Below, piece after piece: positions 21,570-33,725 of a stretch of 64,000 nucleotides of DNA. Position numbers and translations under genes: made by a program. The stretch's first letter is position 1; every line of letters begins with the position of its first letter. The stretch is from Pseudofabraea citricarpa (taxonomy: Eukaryota; Ascomycota; Leotiomycetes; Helotiales; Dermateaceae): positions 1,004,501 through 1,068,500 of the forward strand of contig JAPWGK010000009.1 in NCBI GenBank assembly GCA_029641185.1, in the 5' to 3' direction. The notes below the pieces were generated by a model that searched no databases, was not told the origin of the DNA, and saw only the letters and a program-made list of their open reading frames with translations.

Positions 21570-24500
21570 GATTGTGAGGCGGTGAGGGGGAGGTTGGAGG
21601 GGTAAAAGGAGGCAGATCTGCGATTGTGTCTTGACAGCGTGGGAATCTGGCGTGATTTTCTGTCAGTAAAATAGTAGAGGGAAGCTGGAAGCTGAATTAA
21701 AGGAGAACAATGGGATAGTATCAACAGAAAGATTTGGGGGCAGCTCCCGCAACTAACGCCATAAACGCAACTAAGGAACCCCCCCAACAAACGCTAAGGC
21801 CGACAGATAACGGAAAACGAAATTAAGGCAAACTTACAGTGGCAATCTCGGCTTGGGCTCAGTGCGAGAGGAGGAACAAGTGAAAATGCGAGAAGTGAAA
21901 GAGGAGGGAGGAGGATGACAGCGGGAAGGAGAGGGCAACGAGGAGATTATAAGCATGCGGGCTGACTTTGCAGTGTGTGGAAATTCTCCATGTATGTTGA
22001 CTGCACAGTGTGGAATCTCTCGAATGAGATACCGCTATCGCGCGGGGCTCGGAGGGAAACGCGACAGCCTGGGAGGCTCGCCTACTGGACCCCTGGGGGC
22101 GAACGTGGAACGTGGCAGTGTGTCTTAGCGGCCGATAAACGGATAACCTATGTATTGTATGTTGGAGGGGTGAGCGTAGACGAGATGTTAGAGGGTAGTG
22201 GGTAGAGGGTAGAGGGTGAGCATAGATGAGATGATGTTAGTAGACGAGGACGAGGACGAGGACGAGGACGAGAGACGGAAGATGAGAGAGCATGAGATAG
22301 GCACTTGCTTGTTATAGGTATAGGCATCAGCTTACGGTACATGATGCTATGCTAACCCTGTCTGGTCAACAATAACCATGGTTGTCTCTCTCTCCAAGTC
22401 TTCTCTCGAGGACATACATGTACAGGTATATCCCATCCAGTATTGCTCCTCACCTACTTACTACCCAAAGACAGTGCAACATCTACTGATGAACCACGGC
22501 CCTCGCTTCTCCGTGGGCCTCTTGTGCGAACGTTGTGGCTTGAGTGGGACATGTACTTACAGTAGTAGCACCTACTGGAGGTAAGCTGCAGCTGTATGAC
22601 ATGACATGACATGACGATGCTTTCTTGCTACCCTCTCCCCTCTCCCGCATGCAGGAACGTGCCACACCCGTCGCTTCGTGCTGCTCTATTGGAGTCGGCT
22701 GTTTGCTGTCTCTGCTGTGCCATACTGTCTGTCCGCTCGTCGATGGAAGAACCCTCTTCTTGCTCAAAAGTACTTTCTGATCACCAACCCAACAATGTGT
22801 TGTGTGGCTATTTGACTTCCGGACCAGCAAATCTATCGTGCTGCTTGAACCACACACCCGGGAAAGGGGCCAAACTCTCTCTCGGTGTCGGTCGCTTCGA
22901 CTTCTAAGATACAGTACCGCCACGAGCCACACCACCACCATCCAGCTCCGATATCACGTAATGGAAAAGAAAAGTCTCCAAACCTACTCTTCCTCTTGTA
23001 TTTGCTTCTGCTCTTGCGCTCCTGCATCGGAATTCGACTTTGCAAAAGCCCTCATTTGTGCCTATCTTAGCTATCACCCCGAAATCTCTGCCGTATGAAT
23101 GAATTCTCTACCTGCCACATGTTCGCTAGTCAGCTTACACACCAAGGAATATTGCCTACCATACTTATTATACGCTGTATATGCGTCTGAGGCATACCTC
23201 CAGCCGCCACCCATCACTCTACATGAGAAGAAGACAAAGCGGGGGCTGACGCTATGGTTTATTACCAAGCCGCGGTCTCCGATCTCGACCATGTGGTGGT
23301 GATATATAGACGGGCTATATAATTCAACCTCGCATTTGGGCTCGTACAGTGCAGTAAGTAGTCTTAGCATTTCCACAGTTCGGCTCAGGATCGAGAGGAT
23401 TGTGGTATAAGATTGACAAACCGTGCATCATAGGATTTAGCCTCTCCATATCTCGCATATGTAGATCTGCCCGAGAGACTCGATGCTCCGATATGCTTGT
23501 TGCACCTTAAGTGGAAGACTTCATGCTCCCCGCACTCGATGGAAACTCACTCAAAGAGAGGCGTCGGTTCATTGGTGTTGAAGACAAACATCTGAGCCGT
23601 CGAGACGGAACCAACAGAGGCGTTGCACATATGTACGCATGCGGAGAGGCTAAGCTCTGAAATGTATCAGCGAATCTCATCATCTCAAACGTCGTCCGTT
23701 ACAAGCCTCTCTCCGCCTCTCTAAGCGGCCAGAGGCGAACGAGTTTCCGGAAATGAAATCTATCGCAGACGACTCTTGATTCTCGAAAGAAGAAAAAAGG
23801 AATTGCGGGAGAATGCAGAGAGAAGAGTGCCAAATGTTCGCATCTCGAAACGGCATGAGGCACCAGGTTATGACATGACTTGATGTTCGGATCACCTGCC
23901 ATCTGAACCAAATCCCACACCCGCTTCAAACTCTGGCACGGAGAATTAACCCAGAAAGACGCGGGCCGCGACCAGCAGTGTTCGGGATTCAGCAGACTGG
24001 ATGTGTTCGCGCGCCCTCATGTAGGCTAAAGTTAAAGCAAAAAGACTGGCCGGTTCAAAGCTGCTGTCGAGTTGGGGGGTTCTTGTTCTCTAAAAGCATT
24101 TGGTTATTATATAAAGCCTATGTTAATACCTTAAAGCATAAGATTATTATGAAAACACAGTTACTGAAAAGCATATGACGCTTGTTATCAGGGCCGAGAG
24201 TTGTAGATATCATGAAGCGGCCAGCAGACTCACAGACTCACTGCAACCGTATTCGTCCCACCACAAACACCCGCAAGACTGATCAAGGGAGGCTGTCATC
24301 AGCTGAAGTATCTGACAGTTCTGGACTATCCTCAAACCTTCCTGGCCGGGATGTTTGTTCGACCCAATTGGCTTTACTCCGGCATCCACCACACCTTAAT
24401 ACTTTAAATGCCGGAAACATCAATGCCTTCCCAAGGAGCGCCGCCATTCGATATCATTAGTGGAGAAAGACAGGATGAGGAGCCCGCCGATGGTCGAGAA

Positions 24501-25498
24501 GGCCCGTGGTCAACAGCAGGTTTTCTTGATCTTTCATTCATCCACTCGCAGGCTGATTGGGGAGACTGGTGGCAACTTGCAAGTTTGCAGGGCAGGGCCT
24601 TTGGGCTGCATGGGGGGGACCAGGTGGCAGGTGGCACATTTCGTCCATACAGTAGACAAGAATTGAGGGGTTGTCGTGCACCCAGTCAAGACTTTTGCCG
24701 CGACAGGGGAACCACTCAGAGTCGTCGACCACTGCAAGGCCTAATCAAGGTTGATTGCTGAGATCTGTGAGTGAGTGAGCGAGTGAGTGAGGATGTGTGA
24801 TGGAGGCCTCTCCCCGTACATACCTACCCACCCGTCGGCAGCCAGTCCGCAGTAGGAAGGACCATGGAAGTTCGTTCAGTCGACGGAGCACAGAGCATGA
24901 GTCGCCCATCTCCACTGTACTGTACTGTATCCAGTCCAGTGTCCCACAGTTACAGTACCGTAGGTTGGGAGAGCAGCACGGTACCGTAGAGTACAAGCAA
25001 GCAAGCAAGCAAGCGATAGGGAATCCTTCGGAGTCCACTTGCTTCTCTACCACCACCGCGTGAAGAATGCGAGAAGGAAGACAGGAGAGTCAACACCACC
25101 ACCACCAGCACGATAATATTGCCTGCAGCATTGATCCACAATAGTTGCAGCGGCACTGCGGCAGTCCAGGGTGTCTGGGCTAAAAGGGGGTCTCTAGACC
25201 TTCTCTGGCAAGGTCGTTAAGCGGGTAGTTTCAGACTCTCTCCCAGCGCCTCAGCATCAGGCACTCGAGCAACCCACCTGGTCCATCCCAAAACCAAACC
25301 AAACTCAACCGCAGCAACTCCATTCACTCGCCAGCGTCTACGAACTCATCAGGTCCGCCTGCACCACCATCTTCTCTCGATATCACATTGCACCTTGGCC
25401 ATTGATGAGTGAAGCGTAACCCGGAATTCAGCTGTCGACGTTCGAGAGGAAAGAGAAGGATTCCCGGATCGTGAAGCCGATTATCCAGCCGTTTTACC
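21570..25498. other. Long gene-free stretch, 3.9 kb
   Basis: Lies between the divergent starts of ERG13 and the DUF7820 gene, so both promoters are here, but it is far larger than the other divergent gaps in the window. Open frames are short and lack family signatures. Features seen: a (GACGAG)5 array at 22243-22272, an AT-rich island at about 24080-24180, a GAGT repeat near 24773-24790, and an AAGC repeat near 24997-25013. A lineage-specific or non-coding gene cannot be excluded. Confidence 0.5.
22243..22272. repeat. (GACGAG)5 microsatellite
   Basis: Five perfect copies of a hexamer, preceded at about 22190-22218 by a GTAGAGG-type repeat. It lies upstream of ERG13 in non-coding DNA. Confidence 0.9.
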
Positions 25499-27648
25499 AT
25501 GGCCGCACCAAATCGACGGTCGTCGTCGGCGGGGGTTGACAGGAGGGCTTCGATGCGGACGTCAATGAGGCTGTCGATGCAGCAGGACGACGAAGATGAA
25601 TATGCTCTGGCTGCGATGGGAATTTCAGATGGTTTCAGACCAGCAGATATGGCGGCTGGTCCCCAATCCGTATCGTCCAGTGTTGAACTGCCACCCCAAA
25701 GACGATCATCACCACCTCCACGACCTTCGAGTATATCCAAACCAAAAGGAGCCGACTCATTCGCGCTACGACACGATGGCCAGATGGGTCCCATATCGGA
25801 GAGGAGTGCTGGAGGATCATCCGCAAACCAGAGGTCTTCAATGGACTCGGATGCTCCGTATGTTCGATCGGAGAGCCCTTACAGAGGCCCTACCGGACCG
25901 TCTCACCAATATCAGATGTATTCTCAGGAATCGCGACTAGCACGCACTGCGAGCGTGGCAACGAGTATAGCACCAGCACCAGTAGTCGAGAGGAATTATA
26001 CAGGTCCCAGTGGCCCGACACATCCGTATGGGATGTATCCCCAAAATACCGTCCCAGAAGCCGAGGCTAGCAGTTCTCAGACTGTCCCTCCAATTCCAGT
26101 AGGTTTTCCTGGCCTGAATAACCAGTATCAACGTCGGCTGGGTCCAGATGGGGAAGAGATTGCAGGCATTATTGGACCGGATGGACACACGGAAGAGTTA
26201 CCTCCATATACTCAGTACCCTGATGAAGCCTTTGCGAGGAAGACGCGGCCGACTGTTGTTGCATCTGCAGTTGTACCTGCACCTGTTGCTGGAGCAGGAG
26301 GAATGGGACTGGCTACTCGCAACCCCGAATTTGCGTCTCGAGAGGATCTCAATTCTCCACAGTCCCGCCAATCAACGAGGAGTTTCAACTCGGATGCCAG
26401 TTCACATCACGTCAACATGGCAGCGGAGACTGCATCTGAGAAGCCTGAGTTGAAGAAGTGGCAGAAAGTAGCTAGGAGGAAGGTGTGGGGGATAGTTCCC
26501 GTTTGGGTATTTGTCCTTGTCGCTATCGTGTTGGTTCTATTTGGTATTATTCTGGGTTCCGTATTTGCTGCGTTGAAGCCCAAGGACAAACCTAAACACA
26601 ACAGTAATCACAACAAAAACTCTGGGTAAGTTACCTTCACGCGTGCTTTCAGCAAATACTAACACGTTGTGTCAGAAACAGTCAAAGCATTGTATCATCC
26701 TCATCGGCGACAATGACAACAACTTTTGATGCAACACAACTAAGTACAGTGCCTGCAGGTCTTCCAACTCTTCCAACTGGCACTTTTGCACTTCCAATCC
26801 AGATCCCCTCGACTGTGCAGTCTAGCTGCCTTGGAAATACGGCCCAGAGCGCTGCCTGGTCTTGCAACTTACCACAGTCACCCCTTCAAGTCCTTGTGGA
26901 GGATATCCCAGGAACTTCTGAGGTTGCTTCTAAAGAATTATCGATGGGTCTTGGGAATAACACCATGCCGGTTTTCCCGTATGGCGCCCAGCCGCCAACC
27001 CTGAGTGTAGCACAAGTCATGAGTCTGGTCATCGACTCGCAAGACACAAACAAAGGCCCGGCATGGTTTTTTCAACTGCCTTACAACAAACTGGTAGTAC
27101 TCCCAGAAAGTGCTCTCAGCATAACAACAGCCTCCAAACGGGAGGCCAACAAGTACAGTATGCCCGGTGACTTCATGAGACGAGGTGTTGCCCAACCAGG
27201 GGATAAGCCATGGTTCTGCTATTGGAATGGTACTTTACTCGAAGCATTCATATACGCCAACTTGACGAGTGGAGCAGGTTCTGATTCAAGTTCAACATCA
27301 TCGAGACCGACCCCGACAGCATCTGGTGGAGGTTTCCCTGGTCCATCATCTGGCTCAGACCCTAAATTTCTCCCAGCATATCCAAGAGTACTCAAGGTTG
27401 AAGAACGCCGGGTACCCAGTGGCGCCCAGACTGTATCTCCGTATTGTATTCAGCAAGTGATAGATTCTGAAGGATACCCATCGCCAGCGATCAACAGCAC
27501 AGGGCAGCAAATAAGGCTATTCCTGAACGAAACAGAGCCAGCTGAGGTCACATCTTTATCAGATAAAAGGGATACATTCCGGAGGAGTCTACCTTTATCC
27601 GAGCGAGAAACAGACCACACCTGCGGATGCGTCTGGATGTTTACATGA
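25499..27648 (+). CDS. DUF7820-type single-pass membrane protein
   Basis: Two exons, 25499-26625 and 26676-27648, give 699 residues across a 50-nt GTAAGT-CAG intron. The N-terminal 325 residues are Ser/Pro-rich and disordered, with two copies of a G-P-[ST]-G-P-[ST]-H-x-Y-x-M-Y motif (RGPTGPSHQYQMY and TGPSGPTHPYGMY). One strong membrane segment at about 332-357 follows a basic patch (KKWQKVARRK), suggesting the N-terminus is cytosolic. The C-terminal 340 residues contain several Cys and N-glycosylation sequons (NNT, NGT, NLT, NST, NET), as expected for a lumenal or extracellular domain, and end in HTCGCVWMF. The layout matches fungal proteins I recall as DUF7820; their function is unknown. 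Confidence 0.8.
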
Positions 27649-28418
27649 TGCTTTTACATCACGGGATCAGGCGTTTATTGGGAAATTCACATGTGTACTT
27701 TTTAGGCATCGGCGTTGGAGCGGGGGAAGTATTACTCTTTTTTAGCAGGCCTTGCAGTTTGTTTGTTTTTTTATTATGGGAAGGACACAATGAATGAATG
27801 GAATTTCGGTGTAAGAGCGACCGTTTTACTAAGGAGGCACAGCGCGAAAAAGGAAAGACAGCGAGTGTTATTGGCGTCCTGCTGTGCTGGAAGAGAAGAG
27901 AAGAAGTATTATGACTGATTGGATATATGCGCATGGACACTTGTACCTAAGGGAAGACAGGAAGGAAGGGCATTCCGGTACAATTCTTTTTGTCAGTACG
28001 TAGATGTTCAGAAAACCAACCACAATCTAATGGAATCTTTACGATTGATCACAACGACATATTACTGTTCTTTCTGCGTAGTCACTTTTTCATGCGTTCC
28101 ATGCAGGCGAGGTCGAGATGCCACAAGTAGATGGTATCACGAGCGGCAACATCGAGATCCGAGAGGGGAAGGAGGACAACTTGACAAGATTAAGAATAAT
28201 TGAATTATATGCATTGTAGATCTGTTTTGGGGATATGCTCCGTTAATCTATCTGTGCCAAGGTATAAACCAAGCCGCTCGATACCCGTCGACGAGATTAC
28301 CTTTTTCTTCTTAAACGCCATTGCCAACAACGCCGCTCTATCTTGGTGGGGTATCATACTTGATCATACAGTAGCATACAAGAAAGATGCAAATGAAAAT
28401 CAAACTCTCAGGGTTTGT
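27649..28418. other. Convergent intergenic region
   Basis: A 770-bp gap between the 3' ends of the DUF7820 gene (+) and the CCDC174 homologue (-). No gene or repeat recognised. Confidence 0.55.
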
Positions 28419-29507
28419 TCAATTTGATCCGGGTGCCGGTTCGTCGTTGCCCTTCCCCTTGTCCTGGTCCTGGTCCTTATCTCGTGAACTCATGTCGGCC
28501 GAAAGTCCTTCGAGGAAGGAATCGGCCTGCTTCTTTGCACGCTTCTCTCCAATAGCTTTCCTACGCTCCTCAATCTCACGACGTCTCTTGTCCTTTCGTT
28601 CTTCCTTCTCCTTCCTCGCGCGTTCAGTTTCTAACCTCTCCCTCTCCAACGCCTCCATCTCGCGACCTCTCGTGGCCTCATCTTTCGAGAAACTGTAGAA
28701 CCCCACACCTTTCGTCCGGATCTCTTTATCGGCCTCGTAGTGTTTAGCTTCAGGCGGAGTCGCGCTGCGATCCCTCTTCCTGGCCAGCTCTTCCATCTGT
28801 GCCGCGACTGGCTCGTCAGGGTTAAAAGCTGCCGTCTGCACGGTATCGCCGTATATTAATTGCGAGGGCATCACTGGCCGCGCACTCATGCGATCCAATT
28901 CCTCTGCACCCAGAATCCGGTTCGTTTTCTTCCTCTCCATACGCTCTGCTTCTGCCCGTGTACCTCTCCTCGCTCGTCCATACTCGTCTTCGTAATCGAC
29001 TATCTCTGCCTGTAGCCGTGCATCTTCTCCATCGTCCCCTCCGTCATCTGAAGACGTATCGAGTTCATTCCCCTGCCCGCGTGCTTCGTTCTCGGCCCAC
29101 TTGCGATCGAAATCTATCAGAGCTTCGGGTTCGTTGGCGCCTGCTACATAATCTCCACGCTTCATCGCTGCGTATAATCGTGCTTTCTCCTCCATCTTCC
29201 GCTTCGACCGGTGCAGTTCTGAGCCATCGACGGCTCCAAGTTCCTGTCGTCCAAGTTGCATGTGCCGGTCATCTTCTTCCAGATCCCGCGCTGCTCGTTT
29301 CTTGCTATTCTTGTTGTGTGTGCTGAAGATGTCTGGTTTGCTCTTAGAGGGTCGAGGTCGGCCGGAGCTTGTTCGTTCGGTGGAGCTGGAATTAGATGAG
29401 ATGAGCGAGGAGAGCGTCGAACTGAAGGCTAGGCTCGTCGACGATGATATCTCCTTGTGCTTATTCTTGGGCTTTCGAATCCCGTACAGGCCTTCGTCCG
29501 AGGCCAT
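28419..29507 (-). CDS. CCDC174-like coiled-coil protein
   Basis: An intronless frame of 362 residues. The centre contains VDYEDEYGRARRGTR at about 169-183, the GRSR-type signature of the CCDC174 family (once DUF4078). Upstream is an acidic stretch (TSSDDGGDDGEDAR) and downstream a long Glu/Arg/Lys coiled coil (about 280-335). Human CCDC174 is nuclear and has been linked to the exon-junction complex; a nuclear RNA-related role here is inferred from that. The N-terminal MASDEGLYGIRKPKN is also typical. It is divergent from HOM6 with 228 bp between start codons, so the two probably share a bidirectional promoter. Confidence 0.85.
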   Translation of the reverse strand: MASDEGLYGIRKPKNKHKEISSSTSLAFSSTLSSLISSNSSSTERTSSGRPRPSKSKPDIFSTHNKNSKKRAARDLEEDDRHMQLGRQELGAVDGSELHRSKRKMEEKARLYAAMKRGDYVAGANEPEALIDFDRKWAENEARGQGNELDTSSDDGGDDGEDARLQAEIVDYEDEYGRARRGTRAEAERMERKKTNRILGAEELDRMSARPVMPSQLIYGDTVQTAAFNPDEPVAAQMEELARKRDRSATPPEAKHYEADKEIRTKGVGFYSFSKDEATRGREMEALERERLETERARKEKEERKDKRRREIEERRKAIGEKRAKKQADSFLEGLSADMSSRDKDQDQDKGKGNDEPAPGSN

Positions 29508-29735
29508 GTTGAATTGCTGTAAGCTGGTGTTGTGGTTTTGTCTTCAAATACCGAGGAGCTGTTTGGCAATCAGATCAGATCCCGTTATTGGTGTGGAGTA
29601 CTTGAGGCTTGGCGGTAGATGCCCCGCCTGCGAAATCGCAAACATCCCCCACCAGATATTGCAACACAGTTTTAAGACCCCTCAAAGTCGTCATCACTCG
29701 TACTATTGTAATTCATTGACCTCGGAATATTCAAA
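29508..29735. promoter_or_regulatory. Compact bidirectional promoter, CCDC174-like / HOM6
   Basis: Only 228 bp separate the two divergent ATGs, so both promoters must be here or overlap. I looked for a TGACTCA Gcn4-type element, expected for an amino-acid biosynthesis gene, and did not see a perfect one. Confidence 0.6.
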
Positions 29736-30894
29736 ATGCCTTCTCCAAAAGACGTCTATGTTGCTGTGATCGGTAAGGTGTACCTGGTCTGCATCTAAAT
29801 ACTCCTATTAACATGCCTCAGGTGCTGGAGGAGTTGGTAAATGCTTTCTCTCCCAGCTTGAGACCATCTCCAAGCGATTTTCCACAAACCCTTCTTCCCC
29901 CAAACTTTCCCTTGTCTTTGTTTCCAGAAGCAAGAAGGTCCTCTACAGCCCAAAGTACACTGCGTTATCATACGACAACATCGCCTCAACACTAGCGGAT
30001 TCTACCCAGGAGCCACTTTCCCTCCCTAAAATCATCGACTTTCTAGCTGCTGCCCCTGCCAAGGTCATTCTCGTAGACAACACCAGCTCTCAAGATGTTG
30101 CAGACCAATACCCAGCAGTCCTCTCCAAGGGAATCAGCATCGTAACACCGAATAAGAAAGCCTTTTCCGGCTCATTCAAGCTTTGGCAAGATATCTTCAC
30201 ATCAGCAGCTTCATCTGGGGCTAAAGTTTATCATGAGAGCTCTGTCGGTGCGGGTCTCCCAGTTATCTCAACCCTCAAGGAATTAGTTGACACTGGTGAC
30301 GAGGTCACAAAGATTGAAGGTGTCTTCAGTGGCACGATGTCCTTCCTCTTCAATTCTTTCGCACCAACCGAGGGTTCAGGCGGGAAGTGGTCAGCAGAGG
30401 TCAAGAAGGCAAAGGAATTAGGATACACCGAGCCAGATCCAAGAGACGACCTGAATGGTTTGGATGTCGCAAGGAAGTTGACAATCCTGGCAAGATTGGC
30501 TGGCTTGGAAATCGAATCACCAACCTCTTTCCCCGTTCAGAGCCTGATTCCCAAGGAGCTGGAAAGTGTTGCAAGTGGTGACGAGTTCTTGCAAAAGTTG
30601 CCAGAGTTTGACTCTCAGATGGAAGAGACAAAGGCTGCTGCAGAGAAAGAAGGAAAGGTTGTAAGATTCGTGGGAAGCATTGATATGGCAAAGAAGGAGG
30701 TCAAAGTCGGCTTGGAGAAGTTTGATCGCTCCCATCCTATTGCAGCTCTGAAGGGCAGTGATAACATCATCAGCTTCTATACGAAGCGATATGGAGCCAA
30801 CCCTCTCATCATCCAAGGAGCAGGCGCAGGAGGAGAAGTCACTGCTATGGGTGTCACCGGAGACTTGCTCAAGGTTCTTGATCGTTTGTCTTGA
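29736..30894 (+). CDS. HOM6: Homoserine dehydrogenase
   Basis: Two exons, 29736-29772 and 29822-30894, give 369 residues; the first exon is only 37 nt and the intron 49 nt. The enzyme reduces aspartate semialdehyde to homoserine with NAD(P)H, the branch to threonine and methionine. The NAD(P)-binding GAGGVG motif (residues 13-18) spans the splice junction, and a model starting at the first ATG of exon 2 (30337) would lose half of the protein. Other marks are VTPNKKAFSG, the substrate-binding HESSVGAGLPVI and EPDPRDDLNGLDVARKL. Length equals yeast Hom6 (359) closely. No aspartokinase or ACT domain is fused. Its stop lies 33 bp from that of the convergent small membrane protein. Confidence 0.96.
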
Positions 30895-30927
30895 GTGCCA
30901 GTTCAATACCAAAAAGTGGTCGTTCAA

Positions 30928-31348
30928 TCAATCATCTATCAGGGCGTTTCCATCGGTCCCACGTCCTAATGCCTCAGATCGTTTCCTCACTCCATCCGCA
31001 TCCTCTTTCAGTGACTCTACCGCCGTATTTACTCCTGGTACAACGACTGACATTGTCCTTGGTCGTCCACTAGGTCGTTCCGTCAGACTAGGGGCTCGGG
31101 GACGCGGCCGATTCCTTGCTCGACCACCGATATAGGGAATGTCGTATGTAATGGTCCGGAATAGAAATAATACCGCATCGTAGACAATAAGCAGTAGCCA
31201 TGGGCCGATGACTAGTATACCAAGAACCAGCTGCAATCATGATTTAGTGCGTGTGCTTTGAAGCGTGAATCATAGAACTTACAAATACACGAATGGCCCA
31301 GGTTTCAATGAACTGTATACTTTTGGGGAGTATTGAGAACCACGACAT
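30928..31348 (-). CDS. Small membrane protein, unknown function
   Basis: Two exons, 31348-31283 and 31230-30928, give 122 residues with a 52-nt GTAAGT-CAG intron. The N-terminus is MSWFSILPKSIQFIETWAIR, probably an amphipathic helix. One long hydrophobic segment at about 23-50 (VLGILVIGPWLLLIVYDAVLF) spans the membrane once or as a hairpin. An Arg/Pro-rich tail (GRARNRPRPRAPSLTERPSGR) and a polar C-terminus follow. I recognise the type as a small conserved ascomycete membrane protein without a known role. The splice junction is supported because it joins a hydrophobic exon in frame. Confidence 0.75.
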
Positions 31349-32102
31349 GGTGTTCTGACTGCGCCGACTTTACCCCTTGAATCCGTGTAGTCCGATAAGG
31401 GAGCTTGACGGTACTTAAATATTCGCAAGGAGAGATGATCTCACAGCTGGGAGCTCCAAAGCGATCGTGTTCCTAATGCGCGAAGTGCCCAAGCGCGGCC
31501 GCTACTCTCCAAGTGGGAAAATTTTGAACTGGATTTGTTAGGTTGGCTGGTGAGAATGAGGCTCTGACATGTCGATTATTGTTGTTGGGAGCAGCGCAGC
31601 ATGTGAGATCGACCTGTAATAATACAGCTACGTGGTTGAGGGGGAATGGGAACACCCGCTTCTATTCGTAGTTGGGCCTGCATACGAGTAACATCATCAA
31701 GGGAGCTTGGCAGGGATGTCAAGACTGGGCTGACGCCGTAACTGTACCGGGAAATCCGAATACCACTGAACTTAATCTGCTGTGTTGAAAACGGTGTGGC
31801 TCCAAATTCTGTTAGTAGAAGTACTTTTCAAATACAGCATCATGCTGGAGATAGGCACGTACAATCACCAAGCTCCTTATTTGGATAGGTAGGGAAGTGT
31901 TACGTGAAAAGTTCACCTTCAGTTCTCAGGGGGCGGGTAGGATTAGCAAAATGCTGCTATTCTTTAGCCTATCCTTCACCCCACCACGATTTTCTCAGCC
32001 TTGGGATCAAAGCCTTGCGAATTTATCTACCATCCAACACCGTCCTCGCTCTTCACTCTGAAAGAACCCCTAACTTTACTCCTGACCATAGACTGCACCA
32101 TC
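31349..32102. other. Divergent intergenic region, small membrane protein / TRM8
   Basis: 754 bp between divergent start codons; holds both promoters. No specific site or gene assigned. Confidence 0.5.
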
Positions 32103-33262
<1,160 letters not shown>

Positions 33263-33725
33263 TTTAGCTTTTGAAGTATGCGAGATTTATGATCATAGAA
33301 GAAGATGATCTACTATACATGAAGTTAAAACCACAAAGGAAGCTTAATCACAATGAGATCACTACGTTTATGGGTAAGCCGTATTACTGATGACTTTTGC
33401 AGAAGACGTTCTCTTATTCGTCAGAAAACTACACAAAGTCTATTTTAGATAGGCCAGGGACTTGGTATGTCGGAATCATTGCCTAACTCCAATCACTAGG
33501 GAAAAGACTCCGAGACTTCGACTCCCAACTTGCTTGTTAGTCCTATCTCGAGTACCGGAGGTTAAAAGAGCTCAAGCTTTCCCGAACCACGTGCCAATGC
33601 TGGCGAGGCATGTTTACGCGAGAGCCCGCGATGCGAAATACGATAACCTCGTAGGAGGAGGAGCTTTCCTAAACAAGTGTTCACTCAACCATGCCGAACG
33701 AGGGCGAATTCTCTCCTCTCAGATT
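33263..33725. other. Intergenic and leader region before the MDM1-like gene
   Basis: 463 bp. The downstream frame is open upstream to 33462 and could extend the protein by 88 residues, but that part lacks conserved features. The ATG at 33726, just before a membrane segment, is preferred. Confidence 0.5.

Noticed and set aside
24408..24761. Plus-strand open frame of 117 codons in the long gap
   Set aside because: Low-information composition, several overlapping frames on both strands, no homology signature.
33462..33725. 88-codon N-terminal extension of the MDM1-like protein
   Set aside because: In frame but without conserved sequence; the ATG at 33726 directly precedes the membrane anchor as in other family members.
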